DNA of 17,595 nt. It comes from CAZHBA01 sp964530225. Its GTDB lineage: Bacteria > Pseudomonadota > Alphaproteobacteria > UBA6615. The notes beneath the pieces were generated by a model, which ran no database searches, was not told the DNA's origin, and saw nothing but the letters and a program-made list of their open reading frames with translations. Positions 8,050 through 15,640 of this stretch are shown here, in pieces. The stretch spans positions 1 to 17,595 of the forward strand of contig CAZHBA010000061.1 in assembly GCA_964530225.1 (NCBI GenBank), in the 5' to 3' direction. Position numbers and translations under genes: made by a program. Numbering within the stretch: position 1 is the stretch's first letter; the number at the start of each line of letters is the position of its first letter.

Positions 8050-8137
8050 CAAAATATGACTGGCAGTTACGATTGCCTTGTCTCGCTCAGCGTAATACCG
8101 TGTTTCGCCAGCAACAGAAAGTCAGTAGGTACGTAAA

Positions 8138-9145
8138 GTGAACCGACCGCTAGTCTATTGGGGTGTTGCGGCGTTGGTCGTTGTGGCGGTTATCGGCGTG
8201 GTGGTGTTCTTTCAACTGCCATCGCCTGACACGCCGCCAATACAAACGCAGCCGCCGGTGGTAGAACTGAAAACCGGTGAGGCGCCACCGCCGAAGACCG
8301 CGGAAACGCAAGGCGATCCCGCCTTACAGCCGATGGCACCCGAGTTCGATATCGTGCGCGTCGACAAAGATGGCAATGTCGTGATCGCCGGCCGGGCGAC
8401 ACCCGATTGCGTTATTATTGTCCGCGACGGCGACGCAGTCGTCGGATCCACGACGGTCGACCGGCGTGGTGACTGGGTGTTGATTCCCGATGAAGCGCTG
8501 ATCCCGGGTGACCGCCAGCTGAGCCTGTTTGCCGAATGCGGAGATGCTGAACCGGTCGAATCCGATCGCGTCGTTGTACTGTTGGTGCCCGAGCACGGCA
8601 CTGACGTTTTGGCGGTTGCGGTTGCGCGTGAAGGATTGGCGCCCGCCCAGGTACTGCAGACGCCAGGCGATGGTGGCCCGGCTAACGATGGGCCGCCGCC
8701 CGAGGTTGCCGTGGCTGCGGTCGACTACGACGATGCCGGCGAGGTCGCCTTGTCGGGCACGTCGCCGCCGAGTGCTACGGTCCAGGTTTATGTCGACAAC
8801 GATCCGATCGGACGCGCCACAGCAGATGAGCAGGGGCGGTGGACGCTGACCCCGGACCACAAGGTCGAGCCGGGTTCTTATACGCTACGCGTCGACCAGG
8901 TGTCGTCCGGGGGCAAAGTAGTCGCGCGGGCGGAAATACCTTTCGTTCGTGGTGAATCCCTAACCGATTTGCCGCCGGGCCGCGTCGTTATAATCAAGCC
9001 GGGTGACTATTTATGGCGGATCGCCCGCGAACGCTATGGCTCTGGCTTCCAGTACACGTTGATTTACGATGCCAACCGCAAACAAATTAGCAACCCCGAT
9101 CTGATTTTCCCGGGGCAGATCTTCCTGGTGCCGAAGGTTAACTAG
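8138..9145 (+). CDS. Membrane-anchored Ig-like / LysM domain protein
   Basis: This 335-residue envelope protein starts at GTG 8138, with AGTAGG about 8 bp upstream. Residues 6-25 (VYWGVAALVVVAVIGVVVFF) form one membrane segment; the short MNRP start suggests an anchored protein with the rest in the periplasm. A Pro-rich linker (28-66) follows, then a bacterial Ig-like module (about 70-135, VVIAGRATPDCVIIV with a GDWVLIPDEALIPG turn), a Gly/Pro linker (175-189), a second Ig-like module (190-268, SGTSPPSATVQVYVDNDPIG, GRWTLTPDHKVEPGSYTLRV) and a C-terminal LysM (283-332, IIKPGDYLWRIARERYG to FPGQIFLVPKVN) that should bind peptidoglycan. The two Ig modules match each other in layout, which suggests duplication. 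The exact role is unknown; cell-wall tethering is likely. Confidence 0.88.
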   Translation: MNRPLVYWGVAALVVVAVIGVVVFFQLPSPDTPPIQTQPPVVELKTGEAPPPKTAETQGDPALQPMAPEFDIVRVDKDGNVVIAGRATPDCVIIVRDGDAVVGSTTVDRRGDWVLIPDEALIPGDRQLSLFAECGDAEPVESDRVVVLLVPEHGTDVLAVAVAREGLAPAQVLQTPGDGGPANDGPPPEVAVAAVDYDDAGEVALSGTSPPSATVQVYVDNDPIGRATADEQGRWTLTPDHKVEPGSYTLRVDQVSSGGKVVARAEIPFVRGESLTDLPPGRVVIIKPGDYLWRIARERYGSGFQYTLIYDANRKQISNPDLIFPGQIFLVPKVN

Positions 9146-9150
9146 GCCGC

Positions 9151-9166
9151 CGTCTCAGTTGAGACG
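9151..9166 (+). terminator. Hairpin just after the LysM gene
   Basis: CGTCTC and GAGACG form a perfect 6-bp stem with an AGTT loop (a further A-T pair is possible), 5 bp after the LysM gene's TAG. There is no T tract behind it, so it may be a 3'-end stabilising hairpin or a weak terminator rather than a classical one. Confidence 0.4.
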
Positions 9167-9268
9167 CATCTCTCAACCACTCGATCCGATGTCGCACTGG
9201 CAGGCCGACTGTGCATTTGCCGGCACTTTGGACGCTATTCCCAGAGAATTCAATGCGCCGAACGAGAT

Positions 9269-9297
9269 TTGACACCGCGCGCTTTACGCCGCACTAA
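9269..9297 (+). promoter_or_regulatory. Candidate promoter of the oxidoreductase gene
   Basis: A perfect -35 box TTGACA (9269-9274) is followed after 17 bp by CACTAA (9292-9297), a poor -10. Transcription would start near 9304, about 30 nt before the ATG at 9336. The rest of the 190-bp gap (9146-9335) shows only the hairpin above. Confidence 0.35.
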
Positions 9298-9335
9298 CAA
9301 AACGACGTCACCACCGCGCAGAAGGAAAAAGAAAG

Positions 9336-10208
9336 ATGGGCGAAAAGCTTGGAATGATCGGTTTGGGCAAGATGGGGCAGGCGCTGTCGCGGCAGATGAT
9401 GGCGGACGGTCACGCGGTGTGCGGCTACGACATTGATCCCGAACGCATGCAGATGCTGGCCGATGCAGGTGGCACACCGCTCGCCAACGCGCGCGAGGTT
9501 GCCGAAAACAGCGACATCACCTTTTCGATCCTGCTCAAGCCCGAACATATCGAGGACAATATGTTCGGCACTAACGGCATTGACAAGGCGGGCAAGCGGG
9601 GGCTCATCCACGTCGAGATGAGCACTATGCCGCCGGCATTTTGCAAGGAACTTGCCGACAAGCTCGCGGACGCCGGCATCGATATGCTCGACGCGCCGAT
9701 CTCGGGTTCCCATGGCGCTGTCGATGCCCGCACTATCACTTTCATGGTCGGCGGCAGCGACGAGAGCTTTCAGCGCCTCAAGCCGGTTCTCGAAAAGCTG
9801 TCGGCTGATGCAACGCATACCGGGGTCTCAGGTAGCGGCGCCGTCATGAAGGTTGTCACCAATTTGTTCGTTAATTCGAGCACCGCGCTGATCGTCGAGA
9901 TGATCCTCACCGGCGAACGTTCCGGCTTGTCGCATGACGTCATGATGCACTGTTTGTCGAAGGGTTCGGTGCGTGGCGCCATGCTGAATCAGCTCGCGCC
10001 GCGCCTGTTCGACCGAAACTTCGAACCGCAGGGCGCTGTCGAGATTTTCGTCAAGGATATGGGCCTGGCCATCGACCTGGCGCAGGAGAACGGCATCGAG
10101 TTACAGGTAGTACCCGCCGCACGGGCTATGTTCCAGCGCGCCGAGGCCGCCGGCTGGGGCAAGGACGATGCCGGCCGTGTCATCGAGGTCTATGAAGGCA
10201 AGGCCTGA
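9336..10208 (+). CDS. NAD(P)-dependent oxidoreductase, 3-hydroxyisobutyrate dehydrogenase family
   Basis: This 290-residue cytosolic beta-hydroxyacid dehydrogenase would oxidise a small 3-hydroxy acid, or reduce the semialdehyde. The ATG is preceded by AAGGA at good spacing. The dinucleotide-binding motif is GLGKMG (10-14 region) with YDIDPERM after the second strand, where an acidic residue suggests preference for NAD over NADP. The substrate loop is DAPISGSHGAVDARTITFMV (119-138), and the catalytic lysine is Lys172 in SGSGAVMKVVTNLF, with Asn176 where the family usually has Asn-Asn. The C-terminal helical domain runs to the end (VKDMGLAIDLA, AARAMFQRAEAAGWGKDDAG). Close relatives are 3-hydroxyisobutyrate, tartronate semialdehyde and glyoxylate/succinic-semialdehyde reductases; the sequence alone does not decide among them. 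It stands alone between an envelope gene and a non-coding pocket. Confidence 0.92.
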   Translation: MGEKLGMIGLGKMGQALSRQMMADGHAVCGYDIDPERMQMLADAGGTPLANAREVAENSDITFSILLKPEHIEDNMFGTNGIDKAGKRGLIHVEMSTMPPAFCKELADKLADAGIDMLDAPISGSHGAVDARTITFMVGGSDESFQRLKPVLEKLSADATHTGVSGSGAVMKVVTNLFVNSSTALIVEMILTGERSGLSHDVMMHCLSKGSVRGAMLNQLAPRLFDRNFEPQGAVEIFVKDMGLAIDLAQENGIELQVVPAARAMFQRAEAAGWGKDDAGRVIEVYEGKA

Positions 10209-10357
10209 GGACGGAGCGATACCTTACGCTGTCTTAGCATGGGAAAGGCCACGGCCCGCGTACTGATCAAACAGGCCGGACACACATCAGCGGCTTCTTT
10301 TGTCCTCCATCTTTTTTTTTTGCGAATAGCAATTGATCCACACACTTTGGTCAGGAA

Positions 10358-10389
10358 CGGACATAATCACCTATCGCGGTGTATGTCCG
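10358..10389. repeat. Long inverted repeat (8+4 bp hairpin)
   Basis: CGGACATA and TATGTCCG pair perfectly over 8 bp. Inside, after a two-base AT bulge, CACC and GGTG pair over 4 bp around a TATCGC loop. Only CTTTC follows, so it is not a clean rho-independent terminator for + strand transcription. It lies 215 bp from the tRNA-Gln 3' end and could be a structured RNA element, an operator or the end of a lost element. Confidence 0.6.
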
Positions 10390-10525
10390 CTTTCGGGGGT
10401 GCGAGAGCTTGAAGGTTACAAAACATCAAACCTTCGCTGAGGATTGAAAATAGTTTCCTCCTGCATCCACCGTTGAACACCCGCTTTGGTGTGGAATTGG
10501 CCAAAACCAATGGCCACTCATCGGC

Positions 10526-10556
10526 TAGAAATTTCTACTAGTCAGTGTATTAGAAA
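10526..10556. repeat. Cluster of three TAGAAA half-sites, incl. 12-bp palindrome
   Basis: TAGAAATTTCTA (10526-10537) is a perfect 12-bp palindrome. Its right arm continues as TTTCTACTA (10532-10540), which pairs with TATTAGAAA (10548-10556) over 8 of 9 positions. Three TAGAAA half-sites thus occur in 31 bp, 50-80 bp from the tRNA-Gln 3' end. The spacing is irregular and the area AT-rich, so a functional role is unproven. Confidence 0.4.
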
Positions 10557-10604
10557 CGCAATTTGACATAAAATAATACTATAAAAAACAAAGAGTTATA
10601 AGGT

Positions 10605-10678
10605 TGGCTGGGGGAACTGGATTCGAACCAGTATTGACGGAGTCAGAGTCCGCAGTCCTACCATTAGACGATCCCCCA
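10605..10678 (-). tRNA. tRNA-Gln (anticodon CTG)
   Basis: On the - strand the sequence folds as a normal 74-nt tRNA including an encoded CCA. The acceptor stem TGGGGGA pairs with TCCCCCA, the discriminator is G, and the D arm is GTC...GAC around TAATGGTAG. The anticodon stem GCGGA pairs with TCCGT (one G-U) around the loop CTCTGAC, with anticodon CTG reading CAG. The T arm is ACTGG/CCAGT with loop TTCGAAT. The U1-A72 pair and G73 are typical identity elements of tRNA-Gln. A T-rich tract (TTTGTTTTTTATAG on the - strand, 10580-10593) lies just downstream and may end transcription. It stands alone, divergent from the ppx/gppA gene. Confidence 0.96.
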
Positions 10679-10760
10679 CCGAAGTGGCCCGACCGATGTG
10701 GGCGGGCGGTATCTATCATATCTATCTTGCCCTGTGTAGCGCTCGCGGCAGTATGCTTGT

Positions 10761-10788
10761 TTGCCAAGGCGTCTGCCCGCGTTAAAGT
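10761..10788 (+). promoter_or_regulatory. Candidate promoter of the ppx/gppA-rlmE unit
   Basis: TTGCCA (5 of 6 matches to -35) at 10761-10766 and TAAAGT (4 of 6) at 10783-10788 are 16 bp apart. They would start transcription about 30 nt before the GTG at 10826, which has GGGAG about 8 bp upstream. Pattern evidence only. Confidence 0.35.
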
Positions 10789-10825
10789 TGCAAGGTTTTG
10801 TTTAACGTGTTCGGGAGAGTAATGG

Positions 10826-11893
10826 GTGGGTCCGTTCGACCAAGAAAAAAATCCACAACAAGGTTCCGGTCGCCTGGCCCATACTTATGCGGCCATCGAC
10901 CTAGGCACCAACAATTGCCGGCTGCTGGTGGCGCGACCCGATGGCGACGGATTTCGCGTGATCGACGCCTTTTCGCGGATTGTGCGGTTGGGCGAAGGCC
11001 TGGTCGCCAACAATCGGTTGTCCGACCCGGCGATGCTGCGCACTATCGACGCGTTGCGGATCTGCGCCAGTAAAATTCGCCGTAACCGCACCACCCGCGT
11101 TCGTGCCGTGGCGACGGAAGCCTGTCGGCGGGCCGACAACGGAGTGGATTTCGTGACTCGTGCGTTTCAGGAGTCGGGCGTCGAATTAAAAATAATAGAA
11201 ACTGGGGAAGAAGCCCGGTTGGCGCTGATCGGTTGCGCGCCGCTCTTCGAATCGCCGGAAGGCGGCGAGGGCTATGGGCTGTTATTCGATATTGGCGGGG
11301 GTAGCACGCAAGTGACCTGGCTCAAGATCGGAGCGTCGCTTGCGGTTGGTGGTCCTCCGGGATTAACCGTGCTCGGATATGTTTCGCTGCCCTGTGGCGT
11401 GGTAACCCTGAGCGAGCGGTTCGGTGCGGTGGAGAATGAGACAGGTTTTGTCAGCCTCGATACCTATAAGACAGTCTGTACTCACGTTGGCGAGCTGCTC
11501 GAACCGTTCGAGCGCGAACACGGCATCGCGGCCCATGTCGCAGCCGGCCGGGTTCAAATGGTTGGAACTTCCGGTACGGTAACGACGTTAACCGGCGTCC
11601 TGCTTGATTTGCCACGCTACGACCGCGCGCGCGTCGATGGCCGGGCGCTTACCTTCGAGGAATTGGACAAGGGGCGAAATCAGTTGATGAAGTTGGACCG
11701 TTCCGGGCGCGCGGCGCATCCATGTATCGGACCGCAACGGGCGGATCTGGTCATTGCCGGCTGCGCGGTTCTGAACGCGATCTGTGACGCGTGGCCGGTC
11801 GGCGGCTTGAAGGTTGCCGACCGCGGGCTGCGCGAGGGCATTCTGCACGGGCTCATGCAAGACGCCGACCGCGAGGCGGCGGTTACCGGTTAA
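10826..11893 (+). CDS. Ppx/GppA family phosphatase (exopolyphosphatase / pppGpp phosphohydrolase)
   Basis: This 355-residue member of the ASKHA-fold Ppx/GppA family removes terminal phosphate from polyphosphate or converts pppGpp to ppGpp. The start is GTG 10826 with GGGAG upstream; an ATG four bases earlier is out of frame. Nucleotide-fold motifs are AAIDLGTNNCRLLVA (22-36), RAVATEACRRADN with the presumed catalytic Glu98, IETGEEARL (124-132) and FDIGGGST (154-161). The family's second phosphate loop is MVGTSGTVTTL. It lacks the long C-terminal HD domain of E. coli Ppx/GppA, like the short forms common in alphaproteobacteria. Six bp separate it from rlmE, so they form an operon, in the guanine-nucleotide neighbourhood of guaB and guaA. 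Which substrate dominates cannot be read from the sequence. Confidence 0.92.
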   Translation: MGPFDQEKNPQQGSGRLAHTYAAIDLGTNNCRLLVARPDGDGFRVIDAFSRIVRLGEGLVANNRLSDPAMLRTIDALRICASKIRRNRTTRVRAVATEACRRADNGVDFVTRAFQESGVELKIIETGEEARLALIGCAPLFESPEGGEGYGLLFDIGGGSTQVTWLKIGASLAVGGPPGLTVLGYVSLPCGVVTLSERFGAVENETGFVSLDTYKTVCTHVGELLEPFEREHGIAAHVAAGRVQMVGTSGTVTTLTGVLLDLPRYDRARVDGRALTFEELDKGRNQLMKLDRSGRAAHPCIGPQRADLVIAGCAVLNAICDAWPVGGLKVADRGLREGILHGLMQDADREAAVTG

Positions 11894-11899
11894 CCCCCA

Positions 11900-12622
11900 A
11901 TGGTGCGAGGACGTGGGTCTCGATCGGGTGGCGGCGATGGTTTGGGCGAGGGCGGATCCCGGCGCGAGGCAACGCGCGTGCGCACGGCGCGCCGCCGCAA
12001 ATTGGGTTCGACCCGGTGGCTGCAGCGCCAGCTCAACGATCCCTATGTGCAGCAAGCGCAGAAAGACGGCTATCGCTCGCGCGCGGCCTACAAGCTACGC
12101 CAAATAGACGACAAATTTGAACTGCTGCGGCCTGGTATTCGGGTCGTCGATCTGGGTGCCATGCCGGGTGGTTGGACCCAGGTGGTGGTGGAGCGCGTCC
12201 AGCCGGAACAATCCGGTGGCCAGGTGATCGCGTTCGACCTAGCAGAGATGGCGCCGGTTGCCGGTGCGGTGGTGGTTCGGGGGGATCTGTACGACGACGA
12301 TACGCCGGAAGCGCTGCGCGCCGCGCTCGAGGGTGAGGCCGAATTGGTGCTGTGCGATATGGCCGCGTCGGCGACCGGTCACGCGCCGACCGACCATTTG
12401 CGCACCCTGGCGCTGGGCGAGGCGGCGCTGGCGTTTGCGGCCGATGTACTCACCCAAGGCGGCGCCTTCGTCGTGAAAGTACTGCAGGGGGCCGACGAGC
12501 CGGCTTTTTTTGCCGAACTGCGCACCTATTTCGGAAGTGTGCGGCGAATTAAGCCGCCGGCCAGCCGCAGCGATTCTACAGAACTTTACCTTGTCGCCAC
12601 CGGCTTCAAGGGTCCGGAATAA
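11900..12622 (+). CDS. rlmE: 23S rRNA (uridine-2'-O-)methyltransferase RlmE (FtsJ/RrmJ)
   Basis: This SAM-dependent enzyme methylates the 2'-O of the U corresponding to E. coli U2552 in the A loop of 23S rRNA, late in 50S assembly. The 240-residue protein starts with a basic, Gly/Arg-rich extension (1-35) usual in alphaproteobacterial homologues, then LGSTRWLQRQLNDPYVQQA. The SAM motif is DLGAMPGGWTQ (84-94). The catalytic tetrad is complete: Lys65 (YRSRAAYKL), Asp153 (LCDMAASATG), Lys193 (VVKVLQG) and Glu228 (SDSTELYLVATG). It lies 6 bp after the Ppx/GppA gene, so translation is probably coupled. Confidence 0.96.
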   Translation: MVRGRGSRSGGGDGLGEGGSRREATRVRTARRRKLGSTRWLQRQLNDPYVQQAQKDGYRSRAAYKLRQIDDKFELLRPGIRVVDLGAMPGGWTQVVVERVQPEQSGGQVIAFDLAEMAPVAGAVVVRGDLYDDDTPEALRAALEGEAELVLCDMAASATGHAPTDHLRTLALGEAALAFAADVLTQGGAFVVKVLQGADEPAFFAELRTYFGSVRRIKPPASRSDSTELYLVATGFKGPE

Positions 12623-12651
12623 GTAGCCATTGGTAAATCTAGCGGTAGTCC

Positions 12652-12679
12652 TTGTCGAGCGCCACGGATTGTGTATATA
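12652..12679 (+). promoter_or_regulatory. Candidate promoter of guaB
   Basis: TTGTCG (12652-12657) and TATATA (12674-12679) are 16 bp apart; TATAAG at 12676 with an 18-bp spacer is an alternative. The site lies in the 98-bp gap between rlmE and guaB. AAGG at about 12706, 10 or so bp before the ATG, is a loose ribosome-binding site. Confidence 0.45.
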
Positions 12680-12720
12680 AGCCCCGTCAACTCGTTGCCC
12701 GGTTATAAGGCGAAGTTGAC

Positions 12721-14181
12721 ATGCAAATCCGCGATGCGCTCACATTCGATGACGTCCTGCTCGAACCGGCGGAATCGCGAATCCTGCCCAGCCAAGCGAA
12801 CACCTACACAAGGTTGACCCAGACGATCGAGTTAGGAATTCCGCTGCTGTCGGCGGCGATGGACACGGTGACGGAAGCCGAAATGGCCATCACCCTAGCC
12901 CAGGCCGGCGGCATCGGCGTCATCCACAAGAACCTCGAACCTGAAGAGCAGGCCGACGAGGTCCGCAAGGTCAAGCGTTTCGAATCGGGCATGGTGGTGA
13001 ACCCGATCACCATCCACCCCGAGCAGTCCCTGTCTGATGCCCTGGCGCTCATGGAATTGCACGCGATCTCGGGCATTCCGGTGGTCGATAGAAGCACCGG
13101 GCGCCTGGCCGGTATTATCACCAACCGCGACGTGCGCTTCGCTAGCGATCCGGCGCAGCCGATCGCCGAGCTGATGACGCACGAGTTGATCACCGTTGGC
13201 GAGGGGGTGGAAATAGAGGAGGCCAAGCGCCTGCTCCACGCCCACCGTATCGAGAAGTTGCTGGTTATCGACGGTGAAAATCACTGTGTTGGGCTGATCA
13301 CCGTCAAGGATATCGACAAGGCGCAGACCTATCCCCATGCGTGCAAGGACGCCCAGGGTCGGTTGCGCGCCGCCGCGGCGACCGGGGTCGGCGATGTCGG
13401 TTACGCGCGCTCCCAAGCGCTGCTCGACGCCGGGGTCGATGTCATTGTCGTCGATACCGCACACGGGCATTCGGCCGGCGTGATCGCGCAGGTCGACCGG
13501 ATCAAGCGCATTAGCAATGAAACCCAGATTATCGCCGGCAATATCGCTACCGGAGAAGGCGCGCGCGCACTTATCGATGCGGGTGCGGACGCGGTGAAGG
13601 TGGGTATCGGGCCGGGCTCGATCTGCACGACGCGTATCGTTGCCGGCGTTGGCGTGCCGCAGCTAACGGCCGTCCAGGACGTGGTCGAAGTAGCACAAAA
13701 GGCCGGCATTCCGGTTATCGCCGATGGCGGCGTTAAACAATCGGGCGATCTGGCCAAGGCGATCGCCGCCGGCGCCGACTGCGCGATGATTGGCTCGTTG
13801 CTGGCCGGCACCGATCAGGCGCCCGGCGAGGTGTTCCTGTACGAGGGCCGTTCGTACAAATCCTACCGGGGCATGGGCTCGCTCGGCGCCATGGCGCGGG
13901 GCTCGGCCGACCGCTATTTCCAGGCCGAGATTGCCGACCAGCTAAAGCTGGTGCCCGAAGGCATCGAAGGTCAGGTACCCTACAGAGGACCAGCGCCCAA
14001 CGTGCTCCATCAACTCGTCGGCGGCCTCAAGGCGGCGATGGGCTATACCGGCAACGCGACGCTGCCCGACATGCAGCGGAACTGCCGGTTCCTGCGTCTG
14101 ACAAGCGCGGGTTTTCGCGAAAGCCATGTGCACGATGTGGCGATCACCCGCGAAGCGCCGAACTACCGCAGCAATGCTTAA
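12721..14181 (+). CDS. guaB: Inosine-5'-monophosphate dehydrogenase
   Basis: GuaB oxidises IMP to XMP with NAD+, the committed and rate-limiting step to GMP, as a cytosolic tetramer or octamer. The protein has 486 residues, the full bacterial length. It opens with ALTFDDVLLEPAESRILPS; the tandem CBS (Bateman) module occupies about 94-208 (MVVNPITIHPEQSLSDALAL, then ELMTHELITVGEGVEIEEA). The catalytic loop is GIGPGSICTTR with nucleophile Cys302. The phosphate-binding stretch is PVIADGGVKQSGD, and the flap (YRGMGSLGAMARGSADRYFQ) carries the mobile Arg-Tyr region. GuaB, RsmB and GuaA follow on the same strand; the 24-bp gap to rsmB points to one transcript. Confidence 0.98.
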   Translation: MQIRDALTFDDVLLEPAESRILPSQANTYTRLTQTIELGIPLLSAAMDTVTEAEMAITLAQAGGIGVIHKNLEPEEQADEVRKVKRFESGMVVNPITIHPEQSLSDALALMELHAISGIPVVDRSTGRLAGIITNRDVRFASDPAQPIAELMTHELITVGEGVEIEEAKRLLHAHRIEKLLVIDGENHCVGLITVKDIDKAQTYPHACKDAQGRLRAAAATGVGDVGYARSQALLDAGVDVIVVDTAHGHSAGVIAQVDRIKRISNETQIIAGNIATGEGARALIDAGADAVKVGIGPGSICTTRIVAGVGVPQLTAVQDVVEVAQKAGIPVIADGGVKQSGDLAKAIAAGADCAMIGSLLAGTDQAPGEVFLYEGRSYKSYRGMGSLGAMARGSADRYFQAEIADQLKLVPEGIEGQVPYRGPAPNVLHQLVGGLKAAMGYTGNATLPDMQRNCRFLRLTSAGFRESHVHDVAITREAPNYRSNA

Positions 14182-14205
14182 GGGTGCACCCCGCGCCCGG
14201 CTGTT

Positions 14206-15498
14206 GTGACCCCGGCGGGCCGCGCTGCGGCGGCCATCGAATTGTTGTCCGGAATCGACGTCGGCGCGGATCCTGCCGACACCATCATCACTGAATATTT
14301 CCGCCGCCGCCGTTATGCCGGCAGCGGCGACCGCCGCGCCATTCGCGAGCTTGTTTATGGTGTTCTGCGCGGCCTGGGGCTGCTTAAATGGCGGCTTGCC
14401 GAGGCCGGCGGGGATAGCGAAGACGCCCGCGCCTGGTTAATCGCCGAGACCGCCACGCACGCGCCCGCCGATTGGGAGGCGATTTTCAACGGCGGCCAGT
14501 TTGGTCCCGACCCGCTGAGCGAATCGGAACGCGCGCTGGTCGAACGTCTGGGTGCGCTGAGCGAAGCAACGGAGCCACGGTGGGCGCGGCTGAATTGCCC
14601 CGGATGGCTACTCGAGCACTTCGACCAGGCGTTTCCCCAATCCTGCAATGCCGAGTTGCAGGCGCTCAATGAGCCGGCGCCGGTCGATCTACGGGTCAAT
14701 CTGGCACGCACCTCGCGCGATAAGGTGCAAGCCTATTTGCAGGACGAGGGCCACGCTGTAATCCCGACAGCCTTATCGCCGGCGGGTTTGCGGGCGCAAA
14801 GTTGGCTGCCGCTGGCAAATATCAAAGCCTTCAAAGATGGCCTCGTCGAAATTCAGGATGAAGGCAGCCAGATGTTGGCGCTCGCCGTCAACGCCCAGCC
14901 CGGCGAGTGGGTCGCCGACCTGTGCGCCGGTGCTGGCGGCAAGACTCTAGCCCTAGCGGCGATGATGGGAAATTCGGGCAAGATTATCGCCGCTGATATG
15001 TCGCCTGCGCGCCTGCGACGCATGACGCCGCGGCTGCAACGCGCCGGGGTGACCATCGCCCACACAACGGCGATCGACATCGCCGCGTTGGCCGATGCGG
15101 TCGAGCCGGTCGATCGGGTGTTGATCGACGCGCCGTGCTCGGGTACCGGCGCCTGGCGCCGGCACCCGGAAGCGCGCTGGCGTCTGACGCCCGAACAGAT
15201 AACGGAACATGTGGCGACACAGGCCGGCTTGCAACGTGACGGGGCGCGTCTGGTGCGCCCTGGTGGCTGGCTGGTTTACGCTACATGTTCGTTGTTACCG
15301 CAAGAAAACGAAGAGCAGGCCGCCGCCTTTCTCAACGGCCATCCGCAATTCCGCCGCGTGCCGGTTGAACAATATCTGTCCGGCGAGCAGTTGACGGCCG
15401 CCGGTCTGAGCGCAGGGGACGACTTGCACCTATCGCCGGCACGGCACGGCACCGACGGTGTCTTCGCCGTGGTGTTCGAAAAAAGCGCAGACGGATAA
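14206..15498 (+). CDS. rsmB: 16S rRNA (cytosine-C5)-methyltransferase, RsmB/NOP2 family
   Basis: This 430-residue protein starts at GTG 14206. The N-terminal NusB-like RNA-binding domain covers about 1-150 (FRRRRYAGSGDRRAIRELVYGVL), followed by the SAM-dependent m5C methyltransferase domain. Motif I is DLCAGAGGKTLALAA (239-252). The release cysteine lies in DAPCSGTGAWRRHPEARW (Cys311) and the nucleophile in VYATCSLLPQENEEQ (Cys361), both intact. Such enzymes make m5C967 of 16S rRNA; other RsmB/RsmF-like specificities are possible. Its TAA stop overlaps the degraded start of a GNAT remnant. The position between guaB and guaA matches an alphaproteobacterial order I recall. Confidence 0.93.
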   Translation: MTPAGRAAAAIELLSGIDVGADPADTIITEYFRRRRYAGSGDRRAIRELVYGVLRGLGLLKWRLAEAGGDSEDARAWLIAETATHAPADWEAIFNGGQFGPDPLSESERALVERLGALSEATEPRWARLNCPGWLLEHFDQAFPQSCNAELQALNEPAPVDLRVNLARTSRDKVQAYLQDEGHAVIPTALSPAGLRAQSWLPLANIKAFKDGLVEIQDEGSQMLALAVNAQPGEWVADLCAGAGGKTLALAAMMGNSGKIIAADMSPARLRRMTPRLQRAGVTIAHTTAIDIAALADAVEPVDRVLIDAPCSGTGAWRRHPEARWRLTPEQITEHVATQAGLQRDGARLVRPGGWLVYATCSLLPQENEEQAAAFLNGHPQFRRVPVEQYLSGEQLTAAGLSAGDDLHLSPARHGTDGVFAVVFEKSADG

Positions 15499-15640
15499 GC
15501 ACCGCCACCATACGCGCGGTAGCATTAGGTAATGTGGAGGCGATCGCCCGCATTCATGTGGAAACCTGGCACTCGACCTATTCCGGCGCCATTCCCAATT
15601 CCTATCTGGTGCAAATGGACATCGCGCGGCAGCGCCGTTA
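15495..15640 (+). pseudogene. GNAT acetyltransferase N-terminal remnant
   Basis: The + frame from 15495 reads ISTATIRAVALGNVEAIARI followed by HVETWHSTYSGAIPNSYL and VQMDIARQRR, then stops at TAG 15638-15640. This is the first 48 or so residues of a GNAT N-acetyltransferase (the common form is TIRPATLADVEAIARVHVETW, then STYRG..P..YL). About 110 residues with the acetyl-CoA loop (R/QxxGxG/A) are absent. The expected start codon is ATA where ATG would fit, overlapping the rsmB stop. No function can remain. Confidence 0.8.

Larger units (their letters stand above)
10209..10604. other. AT-rich non-coding pocket beside tRNA-Gln
   Basis: About 400 bp without a credible gene. It contains a T10 run (10312-10321) after a weak stem (GCCG...CGGC, 10276-10293), which could end the upstream oxidoreductase transcript. 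It also holds a strong hairpin (10358-10389) and a palindrome cluster (10526-10556), and becomes AT-rich towards the tRNA 3' end. A 57-residue frame at 10239-10412 (MGKATARVLIKQAG) has no ribosome-binding site, runs through the T10 tract and the hairpin, and is not believed. Confidence 0.6.

Noticed and set aside
8126..8136. TAGGTACGTAA also found after guaA at 17427-17437
   Set aside because: An exact 11-mer is expected to recur many times by chance in 17.6 kb on both strands; no flanking similarity.
10239..10412. 57-residue + strand frame after the oxidoreductase gene
   Set aside because: No ribosome-binding site, and it runs through a T10 tract and a hairpin; the composition is not protein-like.
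10563..10579. TTGACA followed by TATAAA-like sequence near the tRNA
   Set aside because: The two boxes are only 11 bp apart, too close for a sigma-70 promoter.
10798..11073. 91-residue frame overlapping the start of the ppx/gppA gene, with an ATG close to its GTG
   Set aside because: The translation is Arg-rich with no family resemblance, while the overlapping frame encodes clear Ppx/GppA motifs.
15525..15640. Continuation of the cyclase frame as a 66-residue protein
   Set aside because: Beyond about 15640 the frame is merely antisense to the GNAT remnant and shows no cyclase similarity.
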